A DNA stretch of 64,000 nucleotides, from the NCBI GenBank assembly GCA_964019695.1, contig OZ026526.1:11859254-11923253 (forward strand). Direction: 5' to 3'. Position 1 is the stretch's first letter; each line of letters opens with the position of its first letter. The notes under the pieces were generated by a model. The model saw nothing but the letters and a program-made list of their open reading frames with translations, was not told the DNA's origin and ran no database searches. Positions 21,832 through 33,640 of this stretch are shown piece after piece. The position numbers and the translations under genes were made by a program. The stretch is from Loripinus fragilis. Lineage: Eukaryota > Mollusca > Bivalvia > Lucinida > Lucinidae.

Positions 21832-22716
21832 TACAAAAATTTCAGCAAAGAGGGACAAAGTTCACTTTTTACAGGCTAACTCTCATTTCTAACTCAATGC
21901 TTTGGCAATGAACATGTGAGCATGTCTAATTTAAACCAAATACATGTGGTAGGCACAGTAAAAAATAAATCAATGTCAAAATACAAGTTTAGTGACGTTA
22001 CGTAGCATTGGCTACTTTCAAATAAGTATTAAGTTACTGACGGGGAGGTGCAAAACATGAATACAATTCTTTGAGCAAAACTGAATGATTTTGGTTCCAA
22101 ACTATTCCTTATGAATGCTTACCCACACTTTGTGTTTTCGGCCACAAATAAGCTTGTTACACGTACAGGCGTTGGGTGATTTGGAAACGACATGCAATGT
22201 ATATAGTAAGAAAAGTGCAAGTCAGAAGTAATCCAACAAAATCGTGTTTTCACTCCTGTGAAAATATAACTATATTTCACTAGTGAAAATATAAAATGTA
22301 CAATACAGTTCATCATTTTTTTGTCTGTAATTTACTAACTTGAATATAATACGATCAAATATTGTTTTACGCAATATTTCTATTTAATAAATGTTTACAA
22401 CATCTCAGCAGGCTGGTTTCATGAAAATTATAAATGACGAATATATGTTTATAGATATACCAATTTTAAAAGACGTGTTTCATTTTTATTTGTCCTAGCA
22501 AACAGTGCTCACTATGATGAAATGACGCATTATGTGGTACAATATCGATGGAAAGCAAGTCATTTTAAAATACACTAAACGACAAAATAAAATATACGTT
22601 CTAGCACAGAGTGGGTTTCTATTTTTATTTTTTTTACCAGTTAACAATTTTCATATAACTCTTACATCAGGTATATAAAGTCGCAACCAACGAATCAAAC
22701 ATTTGCCACTTTGCAC
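21832..22716. other. No feature recognised
   Basis: AT-rich. 22255-22320 contains short palindromic 'gaaaatataactatatttca' and 'cactagtgaaaatat' motifs. No gene or repeat family identified. Confidence 0.4.
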
Positions 22717-22748
22717 CCCCCCCCCCCCACACACACACACACACACAC
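22717..22748. repeat. Poly-C followed by CA microsatellite
   Basis: About a dozen C residues followed by a pure (CA)n run. Simple repeat, likely length-polymorphic. Confidence 0.9.
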
Positions 22749-23103
22749 CAAGTAATAGTGTATCATTGCTACTGTCTGATATAATTTTCGAAATTGATGC
22801 TTATCTCCCGATATGGCTTCAGATATCGATAGTTGGAGATTTTATCTTTTAATTAGCCCTCTCCCGGTAGCTGCTTCATCCTGGCCTGGTCTTGTTCAGC
22901 CTAGACTGGCTTACTTACTTCTAGTCCACACCTTCAAGATTTGTAAGTTCAGTGTTAATATTCGTTCTACCCATTTATGGCAAGATCCATACAGTTTCGT
23001 CAGAGGGGGTCCAACTATGAAAACGTTTTAGTTAGTGTGTTTTTATAGTTGTTATAGTTGTTGAGGGGAGAGAGAATCAAAATACAAAATACCATTAACA
23101 GCG

Positions 23104-23180
23104 TGCCATCATTGGCACGCCAGCGAAACGTCATTGAAATGGCGTTTCGCTGCCTTTGAAATGGTTTTTCGCTGGTATGC
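23104..23180. repeat. Nested hairpins
   Basis: GTGCCATCATTGGCAC is a short inverted repeat, followed by 'cagcgaaacg..cgtttcgctg' with a 12-base loop and a further 'tttttcgctggtatgctgat' arm. Likely a small foldback element core. No gene. Confidence 0.6.
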
Positions 23181-23689
23181 TGATGATGACCCAACAGTGA
23201 ATGCTGGCTTGATAGCTGTGATTTTAGGAGATCCAGACGTGTATTGCTAAGAAACCCCTGTATTTTTGTTATTTTCAGGGGTCTACACCCCCTGTCCCCC
23301 AACCCATCTGGATCCGCGCATGGATGGGATACCTGTTTAGAGTCAGACTAGATGTCTCAATAATAGAGGCTGCTGTCTGCACTGTTTAATGTAGCAGGAT
23401 TGGTTTAGCAAACATTAATTTGGTAGCCATTACCAATAGAACACTATGCACAGTTTAGCCGGGTGAACTATCAATTGGACAAGTCATTTCCATTTTTGGG
23501 TTGTTGGATGCTGTTTTTCAAATTTGATAGAACATTCTGTAAGCATGCAATGAAGACTCTGGTCAAACTGGGCTCATTTGCTTGTCTAACAGATCAGTGT
23601 GATGGTTTTCTCCTATTCAGTTATCGACTAACGTTTTCATCATCTCCCCAATATAAATTTGGCTAGACTCTGTTCATTGCTGCCTTGTA

Positions 23690-23830
23690 GTCACCTGCTG
23701 GGAAAGTACTGACCTCTCGATTTTTCTTGGTAATGTTTATTGTATTTTGGTTACTCTCCGTGTGGTATCCTGGGTCAGGTGTGGTACTTGATTGTATCGT
23801 TTTCTGATCTTTGCCGTCTTTCTTACTTTA
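23690..23830 (+). repeat. Penelope-like tail, short copy
   Basis: Matches the plus-oriented tail from 'cacctgctgggaaagtactg' to 'tttctgatctttgccgtc'. Truncated on its internal side, so only the outer part of the tail is left. Confidence 0.6.
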
Positions 23831-24187
23831 GAAGCTGGCCGCCACGATTTGTTGGGTCTATTGGGGATAGGCTTGAACATACATTGCATGGATATGAATT
23901 AGATATGCACTACCTATTTCCGTACGTCCAAGGCAAATTATCCAGATTTGTAATTGAGAAGAATAAATGATTTTGTTTGTAATTTACATGAAACAAATGT
24001 ATAATTTACATTATAGACATGCCATTAGTAGGCCTAAAGCAGTTGCTACTTTTACAAACAAAACAAGTGCTATCGTATTGCTATGCAATACAGGAGTCCC
24101 CTACCGGGTTAAAGGAAGCTCTGTTCCTCCCAACCTATCCATGGAATAGATTACCATGGTATGTACTTGACCAACCTTCCTGTTCAT
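23831..24187. other. No feature recognised
   Basis: Short unremarkable frames only; no motif or repeat family noticed. Confidence 0.4.
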
Positions 24188-24620
24188 TTGATATGCCATG
24201 TGACTACTATTAGAAGAAAATAAATGTTTTGACTTTTAAACCCTACCCAGAGGTCGAGAGTGTGTGTAAGAACAAAATATTTCAATTTCATTCTCTTTCA
24301 TTTTATATCCAACATGACTACTTTCAGAAAAAACTGTTTTGACCTTTTGATGCGACCCTACGGGTCTAGGATGCCTGTAAGGACAAACTAATTGCTTGCA
24401 TGTTGTTGTGTGTGTCATTCTCTTTAATTTGATATGCAACATGACCATTTTCAGAAAGAAACATGTTTTGACCTTTTGACCACACTCAGAGGTCAAGAAT
24501 GCGCGTAAGGGCAAAAAAAACTTGCATGTTGTAGTGTATTTCATTCCCTTTAATTTGATATGCAGCATGACCATATTCAGAAAAAGTTGAATTTTAACCA
24601 GATTAGAGGTCAAGGCCAAG
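24188..24620. repeat. Tandem repeat, units of about 117-128 bp
   Basis: Starts of the 'gatatgcaacatgaccattt' type recur near 24190, 24305, 24430 and 24558, each followed by 'ttttgaccttttga' and 'agaggtcaagaatg'. About 3.5 diverged units. The 142-codon minus-strand frame across it reflects the periodicity. Related in motif content to the AGGTCA-rich elements. Confidence 0.7.
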
Positions 24621-25189
24621 GTCAAAGTGACCATAAAATGGTACATGATACTCCGCCATCTCAAGATGCATCAACACACCAAATTTGGGATTCCTATCTC
24701 AATCGAAATAGGAGATATGCTCTGAACATGATTGTTTGATGGTCATGGTTATGTTTGTTAAGAATTATTTAAGAAATGATTGCAATTTTTGGAATGATCA
24801 TGGGTCTCTTGCAAAGTAAGCATGCTAACTCCGGAGAAATGTTTTCAGTTTGTTAATGCTTAACATAACGCTTTTTAAAAACGGTTTTTGTGATGTGAAA
24901 CCCTTTCTGATGTTCTGGTCAGATGTACTGGTCAATTCTTTACCTAAAGCGGCATGTGCGTTATTCAACATTGACCAATCATATCAGGCAAGACAGAGGA
25001 AAAGAATATGCTAGCATCTAATTAATTCCCCTGTTTATTACCAATTACCAAAGTTCACTGACTTCTCTTACGAAATAAAACGAGCTATTCGATCTATCAA
25101 TTAAGTATTTCATTAAACTTAGCTTCCTTTCTACGTTCGGATCAAACATAAGCATACTAAAGCTTTCTTATCACTAGACTACAGCAGGC
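24621..25189. other. No gene recognised
   Basis: Continuation of AGGTCA-rich repeat sequence up to about 24760, then AT-rich sequence with no identified feature. Confidence 0.4.
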
Positions 25190-25637
25190 AATTACATAAA
25201 GTATTGGTATTTATTGCATTAGATCAGTTGTAAACATGCATGCTCAGCAATTAATTTGGTTACTGTCGTGCCAACCAAAGGTGACAGTGCGTAATATTTT
25301 GTTTATAATTGTTAAGTAAAGCAGTAACTTGTACACTCCACTTGAGCTAACATGAATCGATAGATCACTTGTGTATTAATCCTATCCTGTGGATAGGATT
25401 AATACATAAAGTTAATTACATAAAGTATTGGTATTTATTGCATAAGATCAGTTGTAAACATGCATGCTCAGCAATTAATTTGGTTACTGTCGTGCCAACC
25501 AAAGGTGACAGTGCGTAATATTTTGTTTACAATTGTTAAGTAAAGCAGTAACTTGTACACTCCACTTGAGCTAACGTGAATCGATAGATCACTTGTGTAT
25601 TAATCCTATCCTGTGGATAGGATTAATACACACTTGA
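25190..25637. repeat. Near-identical 224-bp tandem duplication
   Basis: Unit 1 (25190-25413) and unit 2 (25414-25637) both begin 'aattacataaagtattggta' and differ at only a few visible positions (for example 'gcattagatc' versus 'gcataagatc', 'aacatgaa' versus 'aacgtgaa'). The duplicated unit ends inside foldback element E, so it duplicated half of that element. Little divergence implies a recent event. Confidence 0.9.
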
Positions 25638-25712
25638 TTTATCGATAATAATTCCTTATAATTTTGTAAACAAAACATGACGTACCTGTCACTCTTGGCT
25701 GGCAGGACAGTA
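25486..25712. mobile_element. Foldback element E, copy 1
   Basis: Inverted ends ACTGTCGTGCCAACCAAAGG and 'cttggctggcaggacagt' enclose a palindromic centre ('taatcctatcctgtggatag'). The second copy at 56069-56295 has the same order. About 227 bp, non-coding. Its left half occurs twice because of the tandem duplication. Confidence 0.75.
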
Positions 25713-25999
25713 GTATGTTGAAATCGAATTTATTTTGAGTACAAATCGAATTGATTTAGTTCTGATAAATAAACATATACGAAGACTCAGGGGCGTAGCA
25801 GGACTAAAATTCAGAGTACGCACTTATGTAAACAGGGTTAAAGCATTTTGAAGGATTACCAACTGTGTAACATTTACAAACAGCGTAAACCCAGATGAGA
25901 CGCGGCAAAATGCAGCGTCTAATCAGTGGCTACGCTGTTTGCCATGCTAACACACTTTGAAAATGGTGATGATATAAAATGAATAGAGTAAAATCTTAA

Positions 26000-26233
26000 A
26001 GCTTAAAGCACCCAGAAAAAAAAATGCATCTGAAAATGTCGTCTGCTGAAGTCGTCTGCTGCAAATTATTGCCTAAAATTACTGACGAATTAAGTACAGA
26101 AGCAAACAGCGTGGATCCAGAACAGATGGCTCCTATAGGAGCAGTCTGCTCTGGGTCCACACTGTTTGCCATAGAGGCTTCTTAAACATTTCAGCAGGCG
26201 AGAAAAGCAGACGACTCTTGTTGCGATTGGGAG
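26000..26233. mobile_element. Foldback MITE family G, copy 2
   Basis: Reverse-oriented relative of 6369-6614. Shares 'gtcgtctgctgaagtcgtct', the hairpin 'cctataggagcagtctgctc', and 'cagcaggcgagaaaagcaga'. The outer TTAA ends are degraded. Confidence 0.65.
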
Positions 26234-26398
26234 ATAATGCCAACAACCTCCCTGCCAAAACTTGAGTAGAGAGATTAGCATTGCTTCTTCTCACATTAAG
26301 TTCTTTTGTGCACCAGGAAACCATCAAAACTTAGATTGAAGGATCCATATTTTCGGTTCAAATGTGTTCGCACATGCAATTTTGCGTTTATGGTAGCT

Positions 26399-26645
26399 TT
26401 ATCAGTTACCTCTCATATAAACTATATTGTTGCACGTTACCTGATAAACGTTGTCTATCGCACGGCACATGCAAGGCACATGCCGTGAGATAGACAACGT
26501 TTAGGGAGCAAATTCTTTCCTTTAAGAGAAGATCCCATTTGAAACAGGGAAGTAATTGAAGAGAATCATTGCTTGATCCAGTAGTCCCCCTTTGATGTGC
26601 GTAATATATCTTCTTCAGCGTTCTGGCTACGCCATTGGGCTTGGT
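26399..26645. mobile_element. Fragments of foldback elements R and X
   Basis: 26399-26503 is the terminal part of family R in reverse ('agttacctctcatataaact' to 'gagatagacaacgttt'), here forming its own hairpin. It joins directly to half of family X (26504-26645, 'gagcaaattctttcctttaa' to 'gcgttctggctacgcc'). Confidence 0.6.
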
Positions 26646-26730
26646 ATTTTTCCTAGTTTATTGTCGTCTGCATATTTTTCAATTTAACTTTTTTATATTT
26701 CAGTAATACCATCAAATTGTCAATCATTTA

Positions 26731-26828
26731 CCCAGTAGACACAACAACTTCGTATCGACGTCGACGCGACGTAATGTAGTCGGATCGACGTAGATACAAC
26801 GTTGTTCCGACGTAGTGTGTTTGCTGGG
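26731..26828. mobile_element. CCCAGCA-type palindromic mini-element, copy 1
   Basis: About 98 bp with ends CCCAGTAGAC / TTTGCTGGG and an interior built of alternating ACGTCG/CGACGT words in inverted order. A second copy lies at 51190-51297. Short CCCAGCAA..TTGCTGGG foldbacks with ACGT-rich cores are widespread in marine invertebrate DNA (general knowledge). Confidence 0.75.
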
Positions 26829-27770
26829 TTTGGATCCAGAAATGTCACGACGGGTATAAGCAGACGACAAAAGTGGCCACTAACGGGGAAAGCGTTGACC
26901 TTATAGGATATAACATCAGCAGTGTTGCTTTGAGCAGATCAAATGCTTTGCAAACCCTTGCATCTGACCACGGGGCTTCAAAGACTACACCCTGAAGTAA
27001 TTTACTGTTGGCATTTGTCTTTTTTTTTCCAAATAGCAGACAACCTAGGTTATACTGGAATAGTTTTATTCAAAATAATGTATGCTATATTTCAGCAATA
27101 CGGTTCATCTCTTCTATATATCATTATTTTGCTGCTGTTGATTGGCTGCTGGTGTTATTTTTGTACAATGTTGTATGCAGTTATACTGTTGCTATCTTTG
27201 AAAATATTTCAAATAGACTTTGGAAACGTCAAAACGGAGCAGACAGGCTTGTGCATTATATGGTAGGAAATTTACTAAGACTTTTTACCATGGTGTGGCT
27301 AAAAACCGATCGTACCACACGTCCGTTTCCAGAAATCGCCCAGTCGTCTTTGTAATATTTCTGAAAGTGAGGTGATATTTTTGTATCAATTTAATGCTTT
27401 GATTTTATTAAAAGTCAATTAAAAAAAATAGTTAACTAGTAACTATATATTTTTATTGTTTTTGGTGCTATAGTTGCTTTTGTAAAGGAAACATAGCGCA
27501 TATTTAGACGCACTATCTTTTTACTTTTTCGACCCCACAACACCCTTCGTTTTACTCTATGTTAGGTGCAAATCTGGGGTGTTTTTTGCACGGAGGGGTT
27601 TCCGTGATAGAATCGGTGAGCAACGAAGACCCTTTTCTGCTCGTGTACACAAAGTATGAATGTACGAGTAGATGAAGGCTGACTCAAAATATTAGACACT
27701 GGGGGTATATAAGATATATTTGCGCATATGCTATAAATACCAAAACTCATGCACTATATATATAGAGAGA
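26829..27770. other. No gene recognised
   Basis: Overlapping open frames of 107-115 codons at 26943-27355 (+) overlap each other and have no recognisable motif. The hydrophobic run in the first comes from T-rich sequence. Treated as non-coding. Confidence 0.35.
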
Positions 27771-28122
27771 GAATTCTAGGTGAGTGGCTTTTGATATCAA
27801 GTTTACCAGGCAAGGCTTTAAGGACGCTTGTTGACAAATCAAGCAAGCCCCGCGATGTCAACAAGTGTTTTCAATGCTGAGCCTGGTAACCTTGACATCA
27901 AAAGACGCGAACCTGGTATTCTATTTATCAATTTACCCATTGTTTCACTCTTCAAACTAGCGATTATGACATAATTTTTGATTTTGTCTTGATTCAGCGT
28001 CATTAGCGACGTCATTCAAAAAGTGCAACGTCATCATGACCGATAAAAGCACATGCCGTGAGATAGACAACGTTTGTCAGGCAACGTGCAACAATGCGGT
28101 TAATACGAGAGATAACTGATAA
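27771..28122. mobile_element. Foldback element R, copy 2
   Basis: Starts 'gaattctaggtgagtggctt', has the internal hairpin arms around 'tttgatatcaagtttaccag', and ends 'gagataactgataa'. Collinear with copy 1 at 17821. Confidence 0.7.
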
Positions 28123-28722
<600 letters not shown>

Positions 28723-28915
28723 GCATGGTAAGGGTTGAGCTGACTGCCTACCATACCTCTGATTAACTTTGGTGGTGTCACGGGAAAAATGTACCGAGTT
28801 CAGAGCAGCTAAATATGAAAAAAAATGTTTTTAAAAATTGCCATCTTCATAAGAGACCAGCGAGATTTCATGTGATCTATAGTGCTGCCGAGCTCTAATG
28901 ACCATGTTTACATTT

Positions 28916-29152
28916 GAGCCAGTTCTTGAGATTTCCAACAATGTTGCATTTTGACATGTGTAGACTCGGACGAGCCTGTGCAGCCTCCTTTTAAGCTTAG
29001 AAACTCCAAATGGTGTTCTGTCAGTAGCTTAACAATCATAGAATACTCTAGCGACTAGCAAAGGCTTTGATCAGACTGCGCGTATGCGCAGGCTGATCTG
29101 AGGCTTTGCTGGTCGCACATACCACATTGTTGGAAATCTCATGCACTGGCTC
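28916..29152. mobile_element. Foldback MITE family V, copy 2
   Basis: Ends 'gagccagttcttgagatttc' and 'gaaatctcatgcactggctc'. The internal stem 'gatcagactgcgcgtatgcg' is shared with the other V copies. Non-coding. Confidence 0.7.
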
Positions 29153-29241
29153 ATTTGCTTGTTTGTTAACATTGAAATCAAAAACTTAGGCTGGCATATT
29201 CAGCAGTCAGGTGAAGTTTTTAAAACAATTTGATATCAACT

Positions 29242-29315
29242 TGTATAGCTCAGTAGGTAAAGTCGCAGGAAGCAGAAAATACATTTATCTTTTATCATAA
29301 GCAGGTTTGAATCCA
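29242..29315 (+). repeat. Degenerate tRNA-like sequence
   Basis: A tRNA-like 5' half (TATAGCTCAGTAGGTAAAG) and a B-box-like GGTTTGAATCC occur at tRNA-like spacing, but the anticodon arm and acceptor pairing are not convincing. Probably a SINE head or a pseudo-tRNA. Confidence 0.35.
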
Positions 29316-29384
29316 ATCAATGCTTTTATTTCTTTTTCTTCATTTTTATTGTATCATATTTTCACATGTATCCTTTAAAGAAAG

Positions 29385-29700
29385 AAAGGGTCAAAGATTA
29401 GGAATCAATACAATCAAGTACCACACCTGACCCAGGATACCAATGGGAAAGTGACGAACTCACAGTTGGACACTACAAACGACAGCCAAGAGGTCAGCCC
29501 TTTCCCAGCAGGTGACCACAAGGCACATATAAACAGACGCTCACGATGGCATAGCAAACACAAGACAGAAAAAAACATAAACGATCCACAAAAGAAGTAC
29601 CGCCTTGGAACGGTCAGTAAAATAGTAAGATCTCCCAGAACATATAAATCAAGATATAACAAGGAGATGAAGCAAAGATAAGGACTCAAAAGTAATACAC
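29385..29700 (-). repeat. Penelope-like tail copy
   Basis: Minus-strand tail from 'gggtcaaagattaggaatca' through 'accgccttggaacggtcagt' to the block 'cagaacatataaatcaagat'. The 'ccaacctcaccc' block is missing (internal deletion after 'gtaaaatag'). Both-strand open frames here are repeat by-products. Confidence 0.65.
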
Positions 29701-30227
29701 ATACATTATTGTTGACTCTTCATCTATTAAAGCATTATTGGAAAACAGTTTTAACATTAATACAAAGTGTCCATCAAATGAGACATTATCAAACACGAAA
29801 ACGCATATGCGAGATACCACTGAATGCATCAAGTCAAAAGGGTATGCATTGTTTGCTGTCACTAAACCGATATTCACCAACCAAAATGCTTTGGAAATGG
29901 TTATGAATTATATCTATAAATAAATAAATAAATTGATAAAACTGTAATTTCGAAAAAAACAGGTAGGGTGACAGGGTTCGAACTCGCAACCTCTATGACA
30001 GTGGACAAGCGATTCATCCACTATGCTACGAATTCTCCTTGTGATTGGTATGTGTATATTACATTTTAGATGTAATAAAACGCATGTATTATTCGAAAAA
30101 TAGTGAGTTGAAAATAACTGTGTTATTGGTAAATATAATTATCGTAAATACTGAATGTCAACATAGTCAAAGTAACGCTGCAGGACTCTAATACACGTAC
30201 ATTATTGTTGACTCTTCATCTATAAAG
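29693..30227. repeat. About 40-bp direct repeats 495 bp apart
   Basis: 'cattattgttgactcttcat' with flanking bases occurs at about 29693-29733 and again at about 30188-30227. The enclosed DNA includes a tRNA-like sequence (next entry). No gene seen. Confidence 0.6.
29965..30038 (-). repeat. tRNA-like sequence (SINE head?)
   Basis: The minus strand contains an A box TAGCATAGTGG and a B-box-like GAGTTCGAACCC. Acceptor ends do not pair well (GGAGAAT against the region after CCTGTCACC), so a functional tRNA is unlikely. Confidence 0.4.
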
Positions 30228-30337
30228 CTTCGATGTTTTGTTTTGCTTATTTGTGTTTATGCTTAACATCTAAGTCACATTTGGACGTTCTCCTGACTTT
30301 CTGGGTTGAAAATTTGACATCAATAAAATGCATTAAT

Positions 30338-30543
30338 GAGCCGTGACAGGTGATTTACAACAATGTGGCATTTTGACAAGTGTAGACTCAGACGAGCCTG
30401 TGCAGCCTCCTTTTTATCTACGAAACTCCAAATGATGTTCAATCAGTAACAAAGGCTCTGATAAGACTGCGCGTATGCGCAGGCTGATTTGAGACTTTGC
30501 TGGTCACACATACCACATTGTTGGAAACCTCAAATCGCGTCTC
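30338..30543. mobile_element. Foldback MITE family V, copy 3
   Basis: Ends 'gagccgtgacaggtgattta' and 'cctcaaatcgcgtctc'. It contains the same 'gactgcgcgtatgcgcaggc' hairpin but is about 30 bp shorter than copies 1, 2 and 4. Confidence 0.7.
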
Positions 30544-30699
30544 ATTTAAGCCCGACCCCACCACCGGTAGCTTTGGCTGATGTCCGTTCTAAGGCGGGGG
30601 TTCTGTTGTTATTGATTCATTTCAGAAATAAAGTCGAATATTGGAATGTTCATGGAATCATGAATACCTCGGGCCCATTTTCTAAAGATTCTGCAAGCC

Positions 30700-30860
30700 T
30701 TAGGTAAGAGTGCGTACCAAATGAAATTGTTATTTCTGAACCAAAATATATGTTGTAGGTACTCAAAAGAACCGTCTCAATGAGACGGTTCTTTTGAGCA
30801 CCCAAAACATATGTTAAACCGATTGGTAAGAAAATATTTACCATTTTACTCTCAAAAATT
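30700..30860. mobile_element. Foldback MITE family I, copy 2
   Basis: Central perfect stem GAACCGTCTCAATGAGACGG continuing to TTC, with arms 'aaaatatatgttgtaggtac' and 'cacccaaaacatatgttaaa'. Among the best-preserved members of the family in this window. Confidence 0.75.
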
Positions 30861-31478
30861 TTGTTTATCTAAACTAAATACTAATACATTCTGCAAGTGT
30901 TGCATTATCTATAATCCATATAATTAATATAATAGAGACAAGATACATTTTATTCGTGTCAAGAGACAAGTGCACGTTTGCACCCCACCCCCTATCAATT
31001 CGTTATTTAAAACATGCATATGCAGCTAATCAGAGGTACAATATGGCTACGTTAAAGTCTAAGCACCCATGTGCGCTCAGTACTCTGTGAGTACGCACAG
31101 TAACGCGTGCCATAAACAGAGTGCGCCTAGGCATGTGCTCGCTTTAGCCATCTCTAGTCGCATATGCATGAATTATCATTTTCCTGTGGATGTGTCCACT
31201 TTTAGTTCATTTGGACTAGCACATGTTACCAGCGTCTTTTACGAATTCTAATCAAGTGTAAGCGGCACGAATTCATACTGAATGTTTGAAATATCTTCGG
31301 TGCAATGTAAACATGTGTATAATGGCAAACAAAGAAGAATTCCAACGGTTTTATATCGTTGAGTATTAGATGAGATATCCAGCCAACAATGTAAATATGC
31401 AAGTTTACACATAATTTGCTACTGATTTTGGTATATAATTTTTCAACTGCCTTGAAATATTGTAATATTTATCACTGG
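30861..31478. other. No gene recognised
   Basis: No coding motif or repeat family identified. Confidence 0.4.
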
Positions 31479-31840
31479 GAACCAACTGCAAGAATTGACC
31501 AACTGCGACAGTAGACCAAATGCACCAATTGACCAAACGCAACAATCGACCAAATGCAACGACGGACCAAGTGCGACAATCGACCAAACACAACAATTGA
31601 CCAAGTGCGATACAGTCAAGATCTTCACGAACTGAGTACGTTTCAGCCACGAATCCGAATATTTGTCAATTCGTGGCAATTCGTGGGATTCAGGGCTTGT
31701 GTGGAATAGGGGTATAAAACAGCTTTAGGCCAACGTTTTCCAAGTGCGACAATTGACCAAACGCAACAATCGACCAAATGCAACAACGAACCAAATACAA
31801 AAGTGGACCAAGCTACAACGATGGACCAATCGCAACAACG
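31479..31840. repeat. 17-bp minisatellite in two blocks
   Basis: Units like GACCAAATGCAACAATC repeat at 31479-31612 and again at 31737-31840, about 13 units in all. They are separated by 124 bp of unrelated sequence containing the doublet 'caattcgtggcaattcgtgg'. A 17-bp period cycles through all frames, so minus-strand frames show LVDCCVWS-like repeats that are not protein. Confidence 0.85.
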
Positions 31841-32534
31841 AGTGTTTCATTACTTAACATTTGGGAAGGGCTTTAAACATTCGTGTCTGGTTGGAGTTGG
31901 TAAACCTTGAAATAAAGAAACCACACACTGTAAGTGAGAAGATTCACGAGAATGGACACTTTTTTAAGCAGATTATGACTCTTATGAGGCAAAAAGTCGA
32001 GCATATATTGTTTGTCTACGATGGGGGCATATTTTTCATCTAACTTTTGTCTGAAAAGGGGTCTCAGTCGTTTCTCGAAAGGGGTAGGTGTTCCCGGATC
32101 ATATTAGCAATTTTACCAATTTCGATATTGAGAGCCCTCTCCCTCTCCCCTCCCACCCCCCCCCCCCCACTCTCCCCTAGGATGTCTATCTGGTGTATGT
32201 TTCCATATCATATGATCATACAAGGCATGTCGCATATAAAGCAGTTTGTTCATATGATAAAACACAGCATGTCGCGAACCTTCTTAAAATACCGACGACA
32301 TGCCATGGTCTGCTATACTCGTATCCACCCAGCTGATCTTTCGAAACAAAATCGAATGTTTCATTTTGTGCATTTAAATGGCATGAAATAGCACGTTTTG
32401 TGTGTAGCTTATGAGATATAATAATTGCATTTCAAATTCAATTGAGCGTAAATTTGTTACATTAAACATGTTAAAATGCACGATCTAACACATTCCTAAT
32501 GCATGGCACCATGCTTTAATGATTTTTACCATTT
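31841..32534. other. No gene recognised
   Basis: Contains a C-rich run at 32150-32170 and unremarkable open frames without motifs (for example 32047-32391). Confidence 0.4.
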
Positions 32535-32771
32535 GAGCCGCGACATGAGATTTCCAACAATGTGGTATGTACGACCAGCAAAGCCTCAGATCAGCCTGCG
32601 CATACGCGCAGTCTGATCTGAGCCTTTGCTAGTCGCTTGAATATTCTATGAGTGTTAAGCTAGTGACTGAACATCATTCGGAGTTTCTAAGCTTAAAAGG
32701 CTGCTGCAAAGGCTCGTCTGAGTCTACACTTGTCATAATGCCACATTGTTGGAAATCACATGTCGCGGCTC
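32535..32771. mobile_element. Foldback MITE family V, copy 4
   Basis: Ends 'gagccgcgacatgagatttc' and 'gaaatcacatgtcgcggctc'. Hairpin 'cctgcgcatacgcgcagtct'. The cleanest copy; it gives the family terminus as GAGCCGCGACATG. Confidence 0.8.
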
Positions 32772-32855
32772 ATGTTTATCCACTTATTCGAAAGCAAGTG
32801 CTTCTGTACTTATGCTCTGCAAATTAGGTTAAATGGATAAAATGCTATAATTGTA

Positions 32856-33058
32856 CAGTAAAACCTGTGTATAGCGGCCACTCAAAAATAGACAAAACAA
32901 AGATCTTAATGTCAATTGGTAGCTTAATAAATGTCGTAAGTATTGCAGAATGCTCCACTTGGAGCATTCTGCAATATTGACCTGCATTAAGCGATCATTG
33001 GTCTTGAAAACGAATTTTTGGTCTTTTTGAGAGTGATCGTTTTACACAGGTTTTATTG
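32856..33058. mobile_element. pogo/Tigger-like MITE, copy 3
   Basis: CAGTAAAACCTGTGTATAGC at the left and 'ttacacaggttttattg' at the right, TA on each side (32854-32855, 33059-33060), and the central hairpin 'gcagaatgctccacttggag'. 203 bp, non-autonomous. Confidence 0.8.
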
Positions 33059-33419
33059 TATACAGTTGTAGTAATCTGATTTCAAATTTAACCCTTTACG
33101 TAAATGGATTTTTCTTTCTGGTTTCTTGTAATGAAAGTGTGATGGTCCAATCTTTTCTATCGATATCGGCCCACCAGCATATAATTCTTCCGTGGCCCGC
33201 CGATCGATGTGAAATGCGGCAACTTAGCGGCCCACCAGCAAAATAAATATGTCAGGCCGTCAGCGGGCCCATGTCAAGTTTTTTGGTATTCTGTTCTATG
33301 CTATAGGGTTTCTTCTAGTTTCATCCTTCTCTTCATTTTTAAATCTCTTTCAGCATAGGGACTGGCGCTGCGTGCCAAAATATGGTATGAGGCATGCAGA
33401 CGCGTTAGTATGTGCAGAG

Positions 33420-33640
33420 ATTTTTGGTTGTTCAATGATATTAACCAGTACTGGGCTGGGTGGATATTGTTATAATGTTTTATGTCCGAGAGCACCAGAA
33501 GGCTCAACCGGCAGTGGTTCTGGTTTAAAACGTCTCAGAAGATGGGGCCACTGCTTAAAGTCTCATCCTATAAGTAGAGAGCTGGGGATCAAACTCGGGA
33601 CCCCTGGATACAAGGCAAGTAGTTTATACACTACACCAAA
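33420..33640 (-). mobile_element. tRNA-derived SINE resembling the downstream array unit
   Basis: The minus strand reads 'ttttggtgtagtgtataaac', 'ccttgtatccaggggtcccg' and the B-box-like GAGTTTGATCCC, followed by a body ending 'ggttaatatcattgaacaac'. Its order of blocks (agaaggctcaacc, gggatcaaactcgg, ctggatacaaggc, tacactacacc) is that of the tandem monomers that start immediately after it. I infer it is the founder, or a sister, of the array. Confidence 0.6.
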
